From NCBI RefSeq assembly GCF_001702265.1, contig NZ_MAUE01000023.1:1-64000 (forward strand): DNA of 64,000 nt, given 5' to 3'. Positions 24,462 through 32,499 of this stretch are shown piece by piece. The position numbers were made by a program, and so were the translations under genes. Within the stretch, counting starts at the first letter, position 1. Every line of letters begins with the position of its first letter. This DNA comes from Pseudomonas aylmerensis. GTDB taxonomy: Bacteria > Pseudomonadota > Gammaproteobacteria > Pseudomonadales > Pseudomonadaceae. The notes under the pieces are model-generated. The model was not told where the DNA came from. It saw only the letters and a list, made by a program, of their open reading frames with translations, and did not search any database.

Positions 24462-27161
24462 ATGAGCCAGACCATCACCCCAAGTCAACTGCAGCAATGG
24501 CTGTTCGACGGGCAGGAAATCGCCGTATTCGACGTGCGCGAACACGGGCAATACGGCGAGGCCCACCTGTTCCATGGGGTGAACCTGCCCTATAGCCGCC
24601 TGGAGCTGGAGGTACGCCGCCTGGCGCCCAACCCGCAGGTGCGCCTGGTGATCTACGACCAGGATGGCGGTGAAGTCGCGGCACTGGCGGCGGCGCGGTT
24701 GCAGGCGCTGGGCTACCGCCGCGTGCATGTGCTTGAAGGTGGCGCCCAGGGTTGGCAGGCCGCCGGTTTGCAGCTGTTTGCCGGGGTGCATGTGCCGTCC
24801 AAGGCCTTTGGCGAGCTGGTCGAGGAGGCCAGCCACACGCCTCACGTCACCGCGCGGCAACTGGCCGAGTGGCAGGCGCGTGGCGAGCCGCTGGTGGTGC
24901 TCGACGGGCGGCCGTTCGAGGAGTACCGCAAGATGACCATTCCCGGTTCGATCTGCTGCCCCAACGGCGAACTCGGCTATCGCGTGCATGACCTGGTGCC
25001 GGATGACCGCACGCCGATCGTGGTCAACTGCGCCGGGCGTACGCGCAGCATTATCGGCGCGCAGACGCTGATCAACCTGGGCTTGAAAAACCCGATCTAC
25101 GCCTTGGAAAACGGCACCCAGGGCTGGTACCTGGAAGACTTCCAGCTGGAGCATGGCAGCACCCGCCGCTACGCCGAGCAGGTCAACGGCGACCTGGCCT
25201 CCCAGCGCCAGGCTGCGAGGCAACTGGCTGAGCGGGCAGGGGTGACGGCGGTGTCGGCGGATCAGGTTCGCCAATGGGCCGATGACGCGCAACGCAGCCT
25301 GTTCCTGTGTGATGTGCGCACTGGCGAAGAGTTTGCCCTGGGCACGTTGCCCGGCGCGCAACACACGCCTGGCGGGCAGTTGATCCAGTCCACCGACCTG
25401 TACATCGGCGTGCGCCAGGCGCGCATTGTGCTGGTGGACAGCGATGGCGTGCGCGCACCGATTGTCGCCAGCTGGCTGCGGCAGTTGGGGCATGAGGCCT
25501 ACGTGCTGAGCGGCGGTATCGACAGTGGCCTGGCCCTGCCGGTGTTGCAGCCGGTGGCGTATGAGCCGTTGCCGTTGATCAGCCCCGAGGCGCTGGCGGC
25601 GCAATTGAGTCAGGTAAACCTGGTCGATCTGCGCCCGAGCATGGTGTATCGCAAGGGGCATATTGCCGGTTCTACCTGGTCGATTCGTGCGCAGCTTAAA
25701 ACCGATCAACGTCCGCTGGTGCTGGTGGCGGATGACCCTGCAGTGGCGGCCTTCGCAGCCCAAGGGCTGTCGGCTCGATTGCTCGACGGCGGCCTCACTG
25801 CCTGGGCAGCGGCTGGCCTGCCGGTCAACGAAGACCCGCAAAACCCGCCCGACGCGCAGTGCATCGACTTCCTGTTCTTCACCCACGATCGCCATAGCGG
25901 CAACAAGGACGCCGCCCGCCAGTACCTGGCCTGGGAAATCGGCCTGTTGGCGCAAATGAGTGAGGCGGAAATCGCCAGCCTCAAACCCTTGGCGCCGCCG
26001 TCACGCGTGCGCACGCGGTTGATCCACGCCGCACGTACCGAAAAGGGCCACGGCGGCCGCGCGGTCAATGTGCCGATCACGCGCCTGAGCACGGTGCTGT
26101 TCGACAACCTGGCGCAAATGCGCGACGCCCGTGCCCGCCGCGACAGCGAGCGCGTGCTGACCTACGGCGCGCGCGGCAACCCGACCTCCCACGCGCTGGA
26201 AGATCTGGTGAGCGAACTCGAAGGTGGCTACCGCACGCGTCTCTACGGCACGGGCCTGGCGGCAGCGGCCCAGGTGTTCCTGGCCTATCTGCGCCCCGGC
26301 GATCATGTGCTGATCACCGATGCGGTGTACTCGCCGGTGCGCAAACTGGCCTGCGAGTTTCTCCAGCCCTTCGGCATCGAGGTGAGTTACTTCTCGCCGG
26401 ATGGCAAGGATTTGGAGGCGCAACTGCAAGCCAATACCCGGCTGGTCTACGCCGAAGTGCCGGGCTCGCTGCTGTATGAGCTGTGCGATTTGCCCGCGAT
26501 TGCGGCGTTGTGCAAGCCGCGCAACATCCTGCTGGCCGTCGACAACACCTGGGGCTCAGGCTACCTATACCGGCCACTGGCATTGGGCGCGGACATTTCG
26601 ATCATGGCCCTGACCAAATACCTCGGCGGGCACAGTGACGTGATGATGGGCAGCGTGTGCACCACCGAGGCCGCATGGCCGGCGCTGGGCAAGATGAGTG
26701 ACACCTTCGGCAATTCGGTGAGTGCCGACGATGCCTACCTGATCCTGCGCGGTGCCCGTACCCTGGCGTCGCGCCTGGATGTGCATGAGCGCCAGGCCGT
26801 GGACATTGCCCTGTGGTTGCAGGCGCAGCCGCAGGTCAAGCGCGTGTTCCACCCGGCGCTGCCCGAGCATCCGGGGCATGCGCTGTGGCGTCGCGACTTC
26901 ACCGGCAGCAATGGGTTGTTGTCGTTTGAGTTGGCCAGTGCCGATGCCGGCTACGTCGAACGCTTTATCGACGGCTTGCAGCTGTTTGGCCTGGGGGCTT
27001 CGTGGGGCGGCTATGAAAGCCTGGTCACCGTGGCCGACACCCAGGACCGCGACAGCGCAACCGACCGGGCGTTGAACCCGGTGGTGCGTTTGCATATTGG
27101 TCTGGAAGATGTGGCGGCGCTGATCGAGGACCTGCAGCGCGGGTTTGCGCTGGCAGGTTGA
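24462..27161 (+). CDS. Four rhodanese modules fused to PLP cystathionine-lyase domain
   Basis: A single 899-residue protein. Four rhodanese-like modules occupy about 5-115, 130-235, 255-355 and 368-455. Only module 2 has a catalytic cysteine (C190 in VVNCAGRTRS); the equivalent loops elsewhere read IYDQDGG, LVDSDGV and LVADDPA. A linker of about 50 residues (IDFLFFTHDRHSG onward) joins a full cystathionine beta/gamma-lyase-type domain from about residue 508 (RVRTRLIHA). It has the PLP lysine near 719 in ALTKYLGGHSDVMMG and the family tail SWGGYESLV. The sequence stays open across the junction. Likely chemistry: C-S cleavage releasing thiol or persulfide sulfur, with the rhodanese part moving sulfane sulfur. 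It is the last gene of the sulfur block, ending at a strong hairpin. Confidence 0.92.
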   Translation: MSQTITPSQLQQWLFDGQEIAVFDVREHGQYGEAHLFHGVNLPYSRLELEVRRLAPNPQVRLVIYDQDGGEVAALAAARLQALGYRRVHVLEGGAQGWQAAGLQLFAGVHVPSKAFGELVEEASHTPHVTARQLAEWQARGEPLVVLDGRPFEEYRKMTIPGSICCPNGELGYRVHDLVPDDRTPIVVNCAGRTRSIIGAQTLINLGLKNPIYALENGTQGWYLEDFQLEHGSTRRYAEQVNGDLASQRQAARQLAERAGVTAVSADQVRQWADDAQRSLFLCDVRTGEEFALGTLPGAQHTPGGQLIQSTDLYIGVRQARIVLVDSDGVRAPIVASWLRQLGHEAYVLSGGIDSGLALPVLQPVAYEPLPLISPEALAAQLSQVNLVDLRPSMVYRKGHIAGSTWSIRAQLKTDQRPLVLVADDPAVAAFAAQGLSARLLDGGLTAWAAAGLPVNEDPQNPPDAQCIDFLFFTHDRHSGNKDAARQYLAWEIGLLAQMSEAEIASLKPLAPPSRVRTRLIHAARTEKGHGGRAVNVPITRLSTVLFDNLAQMRDARARRDSERVLTYGARGNPTSHALEDLVSELEGGYRTRLYGTGLAAAAQVFLAYLRPGDHVLITDAVYSPVRKLACEFLQPFGIEVSYFSPDGKDLEAQLQANTRLVYAEVPGSLLYELCDLPAIAALCKPRNILLAVDNTWGSGYLYRPLALGADISIMALTKYLGGHSDVMMGSVCTTEAAWPALGKMSDTFGNSVSADDAYLILRGARTLASRLDVHERQAVDIALWLQAQPQVKRVFHPALPEHPGHALWRRDFTGSNGLLSFELASADAGYVERFIDGLQLFGLGASWGGYESLVTVADTQDRDSATDRALNPVVRLHIGLEDVAALIEDLQRGFALAG

Positions 27162-27164
27162 GGC

Positions 27165-27197
27165 CTGCGCGCTCCCACGCAAGGTGGGAGCGCGCAG
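27165..27197. terminator. Perfect 14-bp hairpin between convergent genes
   Basis: CTGCGCGCTCCCAC (27165-27178) and its exact complement (27184-27197) enclose a five-base loop. They lie three bases after the rhodanese-lyase stop and four bases before the convergent nucleoside hydrolase stop. It is a probable two-way terminator, although T-runs are absent. Confidence 0.8.
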
Positions 27198-27201
27198 CCG
27201 G

Positions 27202-28278
27202 TCAGTGCTTGACCGGCGTCGGCAGGGTCACGAGGTTGACGTAGCCGTCCCAGAATGTCTTCTGATCCACGCCGAACACCACCTTGGCCTTTTGCGTGCC
27301 TACCGGGGCGCCTTTCTTGTAGCCCAGTGCGCGGCCGTAGTCGGCGCCAAAGGTGGCGTCCACATCCACCCACAACTCGCGTGACTCGGTCACTATCTGC
27401 GGGTTGACCAGGTACAGCGCCGGGAGGCTGTCCCAGGTGAAGCTGTGGTAGCTGGGGTCCTTGTCGAACAACGGGCCGAACTCATGCTTGTACAGGTCGG
27501 CAATCGCGCCTTTCTGCGCAATCACGCGCTGGTACACCGACTTGTCGAAGGTGACCTTCTCGCACACGTCGTTGGGGAAAATCACGTGCTCGATGGGGGC
27601 GCGCAACACGATCTTCGCCGCCTCCGGGTCGAACCACCAGTTGAACTCCGCCGCCGGCGTGGTATTGCCCGGAATCTCCAGGGCACCGCCCATGTACACG
27701 ATGCGCTTGATCAGCGGCACGATGTCCGGCGCCGAGCGGATCGCCAGGGCGACGTTGGTCAGCGGGCCGACCGCCAGGATCGTCACCTGATGCGGGTTGG
27801 CCCTTACGCTGTCGACGATGAATTGCGCGGCGGTTTCCTTGCGCAGCTGGGTGTGGGTCGCCAGGCCATCCGGTGGCGCGACCAGTTGGGAGGGCGAGGT
27901 CGGTCGCGGGTTCTTGAAGGCTCCCGGCCAACCCGAGCCGAACAGGGCTTTTTCCGCCTCGTAGGTGGCGTAGTCATGCAGCAGCGGGTAGGCGGCGCCG
28001 GTATACACGCCGACCTCTTTCTCCACTCCCATGCGCTCCACGGCCTTGAGGGCGTCGACCTGTTCCTGGTCGACCCAGGCGTTGCCGCTGACCAAGGTCA
28101 TGCCCAACAGGTCGATGCGTTTTTGCGCATGCAATTGGGCGAGCATGATGAAGGCCTGGCCGTCATCGTTGAGCACATTGAAGTCAGTGTCGAAGATGAC
28201 TTTTTCCGCTGCCTGTGCGGTGCCGGCACACAGGCCTACCGCGACAAGCAGGGCACAGCGTTTCAGAAAGCCTTGCAT
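27202..28278 (-). CDS. Exported inosine-uridine-type nucleoside hydrolase in nic cluster
   Basis: A 358-residue protein of the nucleoside hydrolase (IUNH) family with a Sec signal peptide (about 1-23, ending AQAAE), so probably periplasmic. Family hydrolases split ribonucleosides into base and ribose using Ca2+. The N-terminal metal motif reads DTDFNVLNDDGQA, two residues longer than the usual DTDPGxDD. ILAVGPLTNVALAI, YMGGALEIPGNTTPAAEFNWWFDPEAA and the later F-T-W-D segment supply the other landmarks. It is 28 bp downstream of nicT on the same strand, in the place of the porin gene nicP of P. putida. I infer hydrolysis of nicotinate or nicotinamide ribosides to feed the pathway. Confidence 0.88.
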   Translation of the reverse strand: MQGFLKRCALLVAVGLCAGTAQAAEKVIFDTDFNVLNDDGQAFIMLAQLHAQKRIDLLGMTLVSGNAWVDQEQVDALKAVERMGVEKEVGVYTGAAYPLLHDYATYEAEKALFGSGWPGAFKNPRPTSPSQLVAPPDGLATHTQLRKETAAQFIVDSVRANPHQVTILAVGPLTNVALAIRSAPDIVPLIKRIVYMGGALEIPGNTTPAAEFNWWFDPEAAKIVLRAPIEHVIFPNDVCEKVTFDKSVYQRVIAQKGAIADLYKHEFGPLFDKDPSYHSFTWDSLPALYLVNPQIVTESRELWVDVDATFGADYGRALGYKKGAPVGTQKAKVVFGVDQKTFWDGYVNLVTLPTPVKH

Positions 28279-28306
28279 GGTGGTTCATCCGAAAGAGTGG
28301 GTGTGA

Positions 28307-29617
28307 TCAACGGTTCACCAGTTTCGCCGGCAAGGCGATGACCAGGAAGCTGCTGAGAATCAGGCAGCCGGCGAAAAACCACAAGGCACCCGCGCTGCTG
28401 CCTGTGACGTCGATCGCCACCCCCATCAACGAGTTGCTCACCAGGCCGGCGATATTCGCCAGCGAGCAGGCCAGGGCGAAGCCGGTAGCCGCGGCGGTGC
28501 CTTTGAGAAAGGTCGCCGGCAGGCTGAAGAACACCGGCACCGCGCCGATGATCGCCGCCGAGGCAATCGCGAACAAGGCGACGGTGGCCGCGACGTTGTG
28601 GGTAAAGAACGTGCTGGTAGCCATCGCGGCGGCGCCGATGAAAAACGGCACGATGATGTGCCAGCGGCGTTCGCGGTGTTTGTCCGAACTGGCACCGATC
28701 AGCAACATGCCCAGCAGTGCAGCGACGCTTGGCAGCGCGGTGAGGATGCCGATATGGAAGGTGTCGGTGACCCCGGCGTTGCGGATGAAGGTCGGCATCC
28801 AGAAGCCCATGGCGTAGGCGCTGAGCAGGATCGAGAAGTCGATGCCGCCGAGCATCCACACTTTGAGGTTGAAGAAACCGTCACGGAAGCTGTACTTGCT
28901 GCCGTTGCTGTCGGCGTCGTCCTTGCGCAGCTCGGTTTCCAGCAGGGCCTTTTCTTCGTCCGACAGCCACTTGGCCTGTTGGTAGGTGTTGGGCAGTGCC
29001 CAGAACGTCAGTACGCCGAGCAGCACGCTGGGCACGGCTTCGATCAGGAACAGCCATTGCCAGCCGCGCAGGCCGGCCATGTGGTCGAAGTGGCCCATGA
29101 TCCAGCCGGACAACGGCCCGCCGATCACGCTGGACAGCGGCAGGCCGATCATGAACAGCGCGATGATGCGCCCGCGCCGGTAGGTGGGGAACCAGGTGGT
29201 CAGGTAGTACAGCACGCCCGGCAGGAAGCCGGCTTCGGCGGCGCCGAGCAGAAAGCGCAGGATGTAGAACTGGGTGGTGGAGGTGACCAGCATGGTGCAG
29301 GCCGACAGCAGGCCCCAGGTGATCATGATGCGCGCGATCCAGATCTTCGCACCGACCCGTTCCAGCACCAGGTTGCTCGGGACTTCAAACAGGATATAGC
29401 CGACAAAGAACAGGCCGGCGCCAAGGCCGAACGCGGTTTCGCTGAACTGCAACTGGTCGAGCATCTGCAGTTTGGCGAAACCGATGTTGATCCGGTCGAG
29501 GTACGCGGCCAGATAACAGAAACACAGGAACGGGATCAGCTTCCAGGTGATCTTGTGGTAAAGCGTGTTGACCGGGTCGGCGACCGTGGTCGCGGGCGCT
29601 GCATTCGCAATGGGCAT
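28307..29617 (-). CDS. nicT: NicT-like MFS transporter (nicotinate/6-hydroxynicotinate uptake)
   Basis: A 436-residue major facilitator of the anion:cation symporter type with 12 predicted helices. YLDRINIGFAKLQM in helix 1, the loop RVGAKIWIARIM, and WFPTYRRGRIIALFMIGLPLS are characteristic. AGGAG precedes the ATG at 29615-29617; residues upstream of it are not conserved. Its place between the hydrolase and nicF matches the P. putida gene order, in which nicT encodes the putative 6-hydroxynicotinate importer. The assignment rests on family plus context. Confidence 0.86.
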   Translation of the reverse strand: MPIANAAPATTVADPVNTLYHKITWKLIPFLCFCYLAAYLDRINIGFAKLQMLDQLQFSETAFGLGAGLFFVGYILFEVPSNLVLERVGAKIWIARIMITWGLLSACTMLVTSTTQFYILRFLLGAAEAGFLPGVLYYLTTWFPTYRRGRIIALFMIGLPLSSVIGGPLSGWIMGHFDHMAGLRGWQWLFLIEAVPSVLLGVLTFWALPNTYQQAKWLSDEEKALLETELRKDDADSNGSKYSFRDGFFNLKVWMLGGIDFSILLSAYAMGFWMPTFIRNAGVTDTFHIGILTALPSVAALLGMLLIGASSDKHRERRWHIIVPFFIGAAAMATSTFFTHNVAATVALFAIASAAIIGAVPVFFSLPATFLKGTAAATGFALACSLANIAGLVSNSLMGVAIDVTGSSAGALWFFAGCLILSSFLVIALPAKLVNR

Positions 29618-29741
29618 CGGGGTGTCTCCTGGCGGTGACTTATGGTTTTTATACAGCCGCTTTTCTTTCAGCACTTCGGAGTGCTGTAGAAGCGACTTCC
29701 AAAGGCAGTGTCAGAAGACTGAGGGAGCCTGGAGGCGATCA

Positions 29742-29870
29742 CGTGTGGGAACCGGCTTGGGTGGGCGCAGACTTGCCTGCGATGACATCGACGCGGTGTA
29801 GCTGATACACCGCAGCGTCTGCATCGCGGGCAAGCCCGGCTCCCACAGGGATCGGTTCCCACAGGGGACT
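29742..29870. repeat. REP-type inverted pair between nicF and nicT
   Basis: GTGTGGGAACCGGCTTG on the left faces GCAAGCCCGGCTCCCACAG on the right. Inside is a nested stem (acgcggtgta / tacaccgcagcgt), and another GGTTCCCACAG follows. It fills most of the 318-bp gap between the nicF stop and the nicT start. No coding sequence is seen in the gap. It may partly terminate transcription leaving nicF. Confidence 0.8.
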
Positions 29871-29935
29871 GCATTCCAAGGCCTGGGCCTCAGTTTTTCA
29901 AGACCGCGCTCTATGGCGCGGTTCTCGGTACCGTC

Positions 29936-30568
29936 TTATTGCTCCCTGAATTTGCTCATGGCCTCCTGTTTGCTCACCACGTCGCCGTACTTGCTGTCGA
30001 TATCGAACAGGTTGGCTTCGTGGGGCGCGGGGTGTCGGTCGCCGACGCACTCGCGCACGACGATGGTGCGAAACCCGTGTTGCACCGCGTCCACCGCCGT
30101 TGCACGAATGCAGCCGCTGGTGGAGCAGCCGGCGAGGACCACCGTGTCGATACCCTGGGCGTGCAGCATCGGGGCCAGGCTGCTGCCGAAAAACGCACTG
30201 GCGTATTGTTTGGTGATCACCACTTCATCGGCCTGGGGCAGCACCTCGACGCAGAACGCCGCGAGCGGGTTGCCTTCGACCATGTCTTTCATCACCGGGG
30301 CCTTCTTGACCCAGATGCCGCCGTCGGCGAAATGGCCGGGATGGTAACGGATATTGGTGTGTACCACCGCAATCCCGTGCCGGCGTGCGGTGGCCAGCAG
30401 CTCGACGCTTTCCGCCACGGCGATCACCACTTCGGGGGCATAGAGCGGCGCGCCTTCGGTGGTGTAGCCCTGCATGAAGTCGATCATCAGCAGTGCGGCT
30501 TTTTTGCCGAAGCCGATACGGTTGCCCCAGACGCCTTGATAGTTGGCGTTGGCGGATTGTTCAGTCAT
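29936..30568 (-). CDS. nicF: NicF maleamate amidohydrolase
   Basis: A 210-residue isochorismatase-fold amidase that hydrolyses maleamate to maleate and ammonia in nicotinate breakdown. The catalytic triad is visible: aspartate in LLMIDFMQGY (about 29), lysine in WVKKAPVMK (about 90-ish) and cysteine in VVLAGCSTSGCIRATAVDA (about 145). The ATG at 30566-30568 is the only start near the domain. It is minus-strand, with nicE on its upstream side across a REP array and nicT downstream, as in P. putida. Confidence 0.93.
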   Translation of the reverse strand: MTEQSANANYQGVWGNRIGFGKKAALLMIDFMQGYTTEGAPLYAPEVVIAVAESVELLATARRHGIAVVHTNIRYHPGHFADGGIWVKKAPVMKDMVEGNPLAAFCVEVLPQADEVVITKQYASAFFGSSLAPMLHAQGIDTVVLAGCSTSGCIRATAVDAVQHGFRTIVVRECVGDRHPAPHEANLFDIDSKYGDVVSKQEAMSKFREQ

Positions 30569-30606
30569 GTTCGACCCTCATTGATGGGTGGTGCACAGGC
30601 TCTGTT

Positions 30607-30900
30607 TTTGTGGTGAGCGAGCTTTTTGTGGTGAGCAGGCTTGTTGTCGTGAGCGGGCTTTTTTTGTGGTGAGCGGGCTTGCCCCGCGTTGGGTGGCGAA
30701 GCCGCCCCAATAGAGCCCATGCGGTCTTTCAGGCAGTCCGCAGTGCCTGGTTTCAGGGCGGCTTCGCCCCCCAACGCGGGGCAAGCCCGCTCACCACAAC
30801 AAGCCTGCTCACCACAACAAGCCCGCTCACCACAAAAAAACCAGTCACCACAACAAGCCGACAGTCCACAACCAGCCCGCTCACACCACGACAAGCGCGC
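30607..30900. repeat. Expanded REP array A (nicE-nicF gap)
   Basis: A REP inverted pair (arms 30671-30708 and 30756-30792, one internal mismatch) is flanked on both sides by degenerate copies of its outer end. Three gtggtgagc(g/a)ggctt half-units lie to the left and at least five (c)aagcc(c/t)gctcaccaca half-units to the right, every 18-22 bp. It fills the 366-bp gap and holds no convincing gene. The same core recurs at 35623-36090 and 55317-55676. Confidence 0.9.
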
Positions 30901-30934
30901 CTACCAAAAAAGTCTCAGCCACTCCCTCGCTCCC

Positions 30935-31687
30935 TCAATAAGCACCAGACAGCAGGGCACCCGCGCCGGGGACGATGGGTTCCAGGTCCAGGGCCTTGAG
31001 CATGGCGTAAGTGGTGGCGATGGCGGCGGTAAGCACTGGTTTGCCGGTTTGCGCCTCGACCTTGGCCACCACTGGCAGCGACTGCATCTGCACGCAGGCC
31101 GATAGCACGATCACGTCGACGCCTTCCAGGTTCATCCCGGCGACGATGGCCGGCAGGTTGGCCGGGTCGTGGCGGGCCACTTCGAGGTTGTCGGGAATCT
31201 CCAGCGCGCGCCAGTCCACCACCTCGAAGCCTTCTTCACGGATGTAGTTCACCACCAGTTCGGTCAGCGGCTTCATGTACGGCGCGACAATCGCGATGCG
31301 CTTGGCGCCCATCACCTTGAGGCCTTCGATCAGCGCGCCGGCACTGGTGATGACCGGGGCATTGGCGTCGTTGTCAGCAGTGGCCTTGCGCAGGCGCTGT
31401 TCGGAATTGCGGTGGTAACCCAGGCCCATGGCCATGATCGCCACCAGGCACGCGTAGCCCAGCACGTCGACCTTGGCGTCGGACAGCTCGACGGCGCAAC
31501 GGTCGGACTCGCCGTCCATGGCCGCCAGTTCTTCCTTGCGCACTTGCTTCATGCGCATGCGGCTGGAGTGAAAGGTAAAACGCTCGGGCCGGATCGCCTG
31601 GCGGGCGGTGAGCATCGCCGGGATCTCGGTTTCCATGGTGGTATTGGAACTCGGCACGATCTGGCCGATGCGGTAAGGCTTCTGCAT
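30935..31687 (-). CDS. nicE: NicE maleate isomerase
   Basis: A 250-residue Asp/Glu racemase-superfamily isomerase converting maleate to fumarate, the last nicotinate-pathway step. The two catalytic cysteines are in VLGYACLVAIMAMG (about 80) and VIVLSACVQMQSLP (about 198). QIVPSSNTTMETEIPAML at the start and GAGALLSGAY at the end are near-invariant in the family. I start at the ATG at 31685-31687, which has GGAG at the right spacing; an ATG four codons upstream is possible. NicD lies 14 bases upstream. Confidence 0.94.
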   Translation of the reverse strand: MQKPYRIGQIVPSSNTTMETEIPAMLTARQAIRPERFTFHSSRMRMKQVRKEELAAMDGESDRCAVELSDAKVDVLGYACLVAIMAMGLGYHRNSEQRLRKATADNDANAPVITSAGALIEGLKVMGAKRIAIVAPYMKPLTELVVNYIREEGFEVVDWRALEIPDNLEVARHDPANLPAIVAGMNLEGVDVIVLSACVQMQSLPVVAKVEAQTGKPVLTAAIATTYAMLKALDLEPIVPGAGALLSGAY

Positions 31688-31701
31688 GGTGGTCTCCATG
31701 G

Positions 31702-32499
31702 TTATTGTTCGAGGAAGTCGCCGAGGGCGTGGAAGAAACCGTCGAGGTCATCCCAGGGAATCATGTGTCCGGCATTCGGCACGCGGGCGACCTGGATGCC
31801 GGGTTGCAGGTCCTGGATTTCGGCAATGTCGTCATCGAGGATCACGCCGCCACGCCCGGCCACCATCAACAGGGCAGGGGCCTTCAGGTGGGGCAGGTGC
31901 TGGTGGAAATCCACGCTGTGGAAGTCATTGAAGGCACGCACGATGGCGGGCTCGTAGCAGGTGTGCAGCCATTCCGCGCGCAGCTGCAGCTGCTCGTCGG
32001 TCCAGGTGGCGCAGAAGGCGCGCATCGCCTCCGCATCCATGCCGACCTGCGATTGGCGGATCGAATCGACATACCACGGCAGCTTGCTCGGGTATTCGCG
32101 GCGACCCGGACCGGAGACGGGCGGGTCGATCAGCACCACGCGGTTGACGCCCTGGGGATGCAGCACGGCGCTGCGAACAGCAAAGCGCGCGCCCATCGAG
32201 TGGCCCATCAGGTGGTAGCTCTCGAGGCCGAGTGCATCGGCAAAGGCACCGATGTCCTCGGCGCAGGTGTCGGCGCTGTAGTCCAGTTCGGGCCCGGTCG
32301 ACGACAAGCCGCGACCGCGTACGTCCAGCACGTAGGTGTCGAACTGCGCGCCAAGACGCTCGGCGACGAAGCCCCAGGTGATCGCCGGACTGGTGATGCC
32401 GGGGATCAGGATCAGCGCCGGGCCTTTGCCGCCGTAGCGCAGGTAGTGCTGGCGAATGCCGTTGGCCTGGACGTTGCCGCCGTAGAGGTAGGTGCTCAC
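31702..32499 (-). CDS. nicD: NicD N-formylmaleamate deformylase
   Basis: A 265-residue alpha/beta hydrolase that removes the formyl group from N-formylmaleamate to give maleamate and formate. The nucleophile serine is in MGHSMGARFAV (about 101), the acid is likely in VVLIDPPVSG (about 125), and the histidine is in PNAGHMIPWDD (about 245). The start is a GTG (32497-32499) that overlaps the nicC stop as GTGA; no ATG is available nearby. Confidence 0.93.
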   Translation of the reverse strand: MSTYLYGGNVQANGIRQHYLRYGGKGPALILIPGITSPAITWGFVAERLGAQFDTYVLDVRGRGLSSTGPELDYSADTCAEDIGAFADALGLESYHLMGHSMGARFAVRSAVLHPQGVNRVVLIDPPVSGPGRREYPSKLPWYVDSIRQSQVGMDAEAMRAFCATWTDEQLQLRAEWLHTCYEPAIVRAFNDFHSVDFHQHLPHLKAPALLMVAGRGGVILDDDIAEIQDLQPGIQVARVPNAGHMIPWDDLDGFFHALGDFLEQ

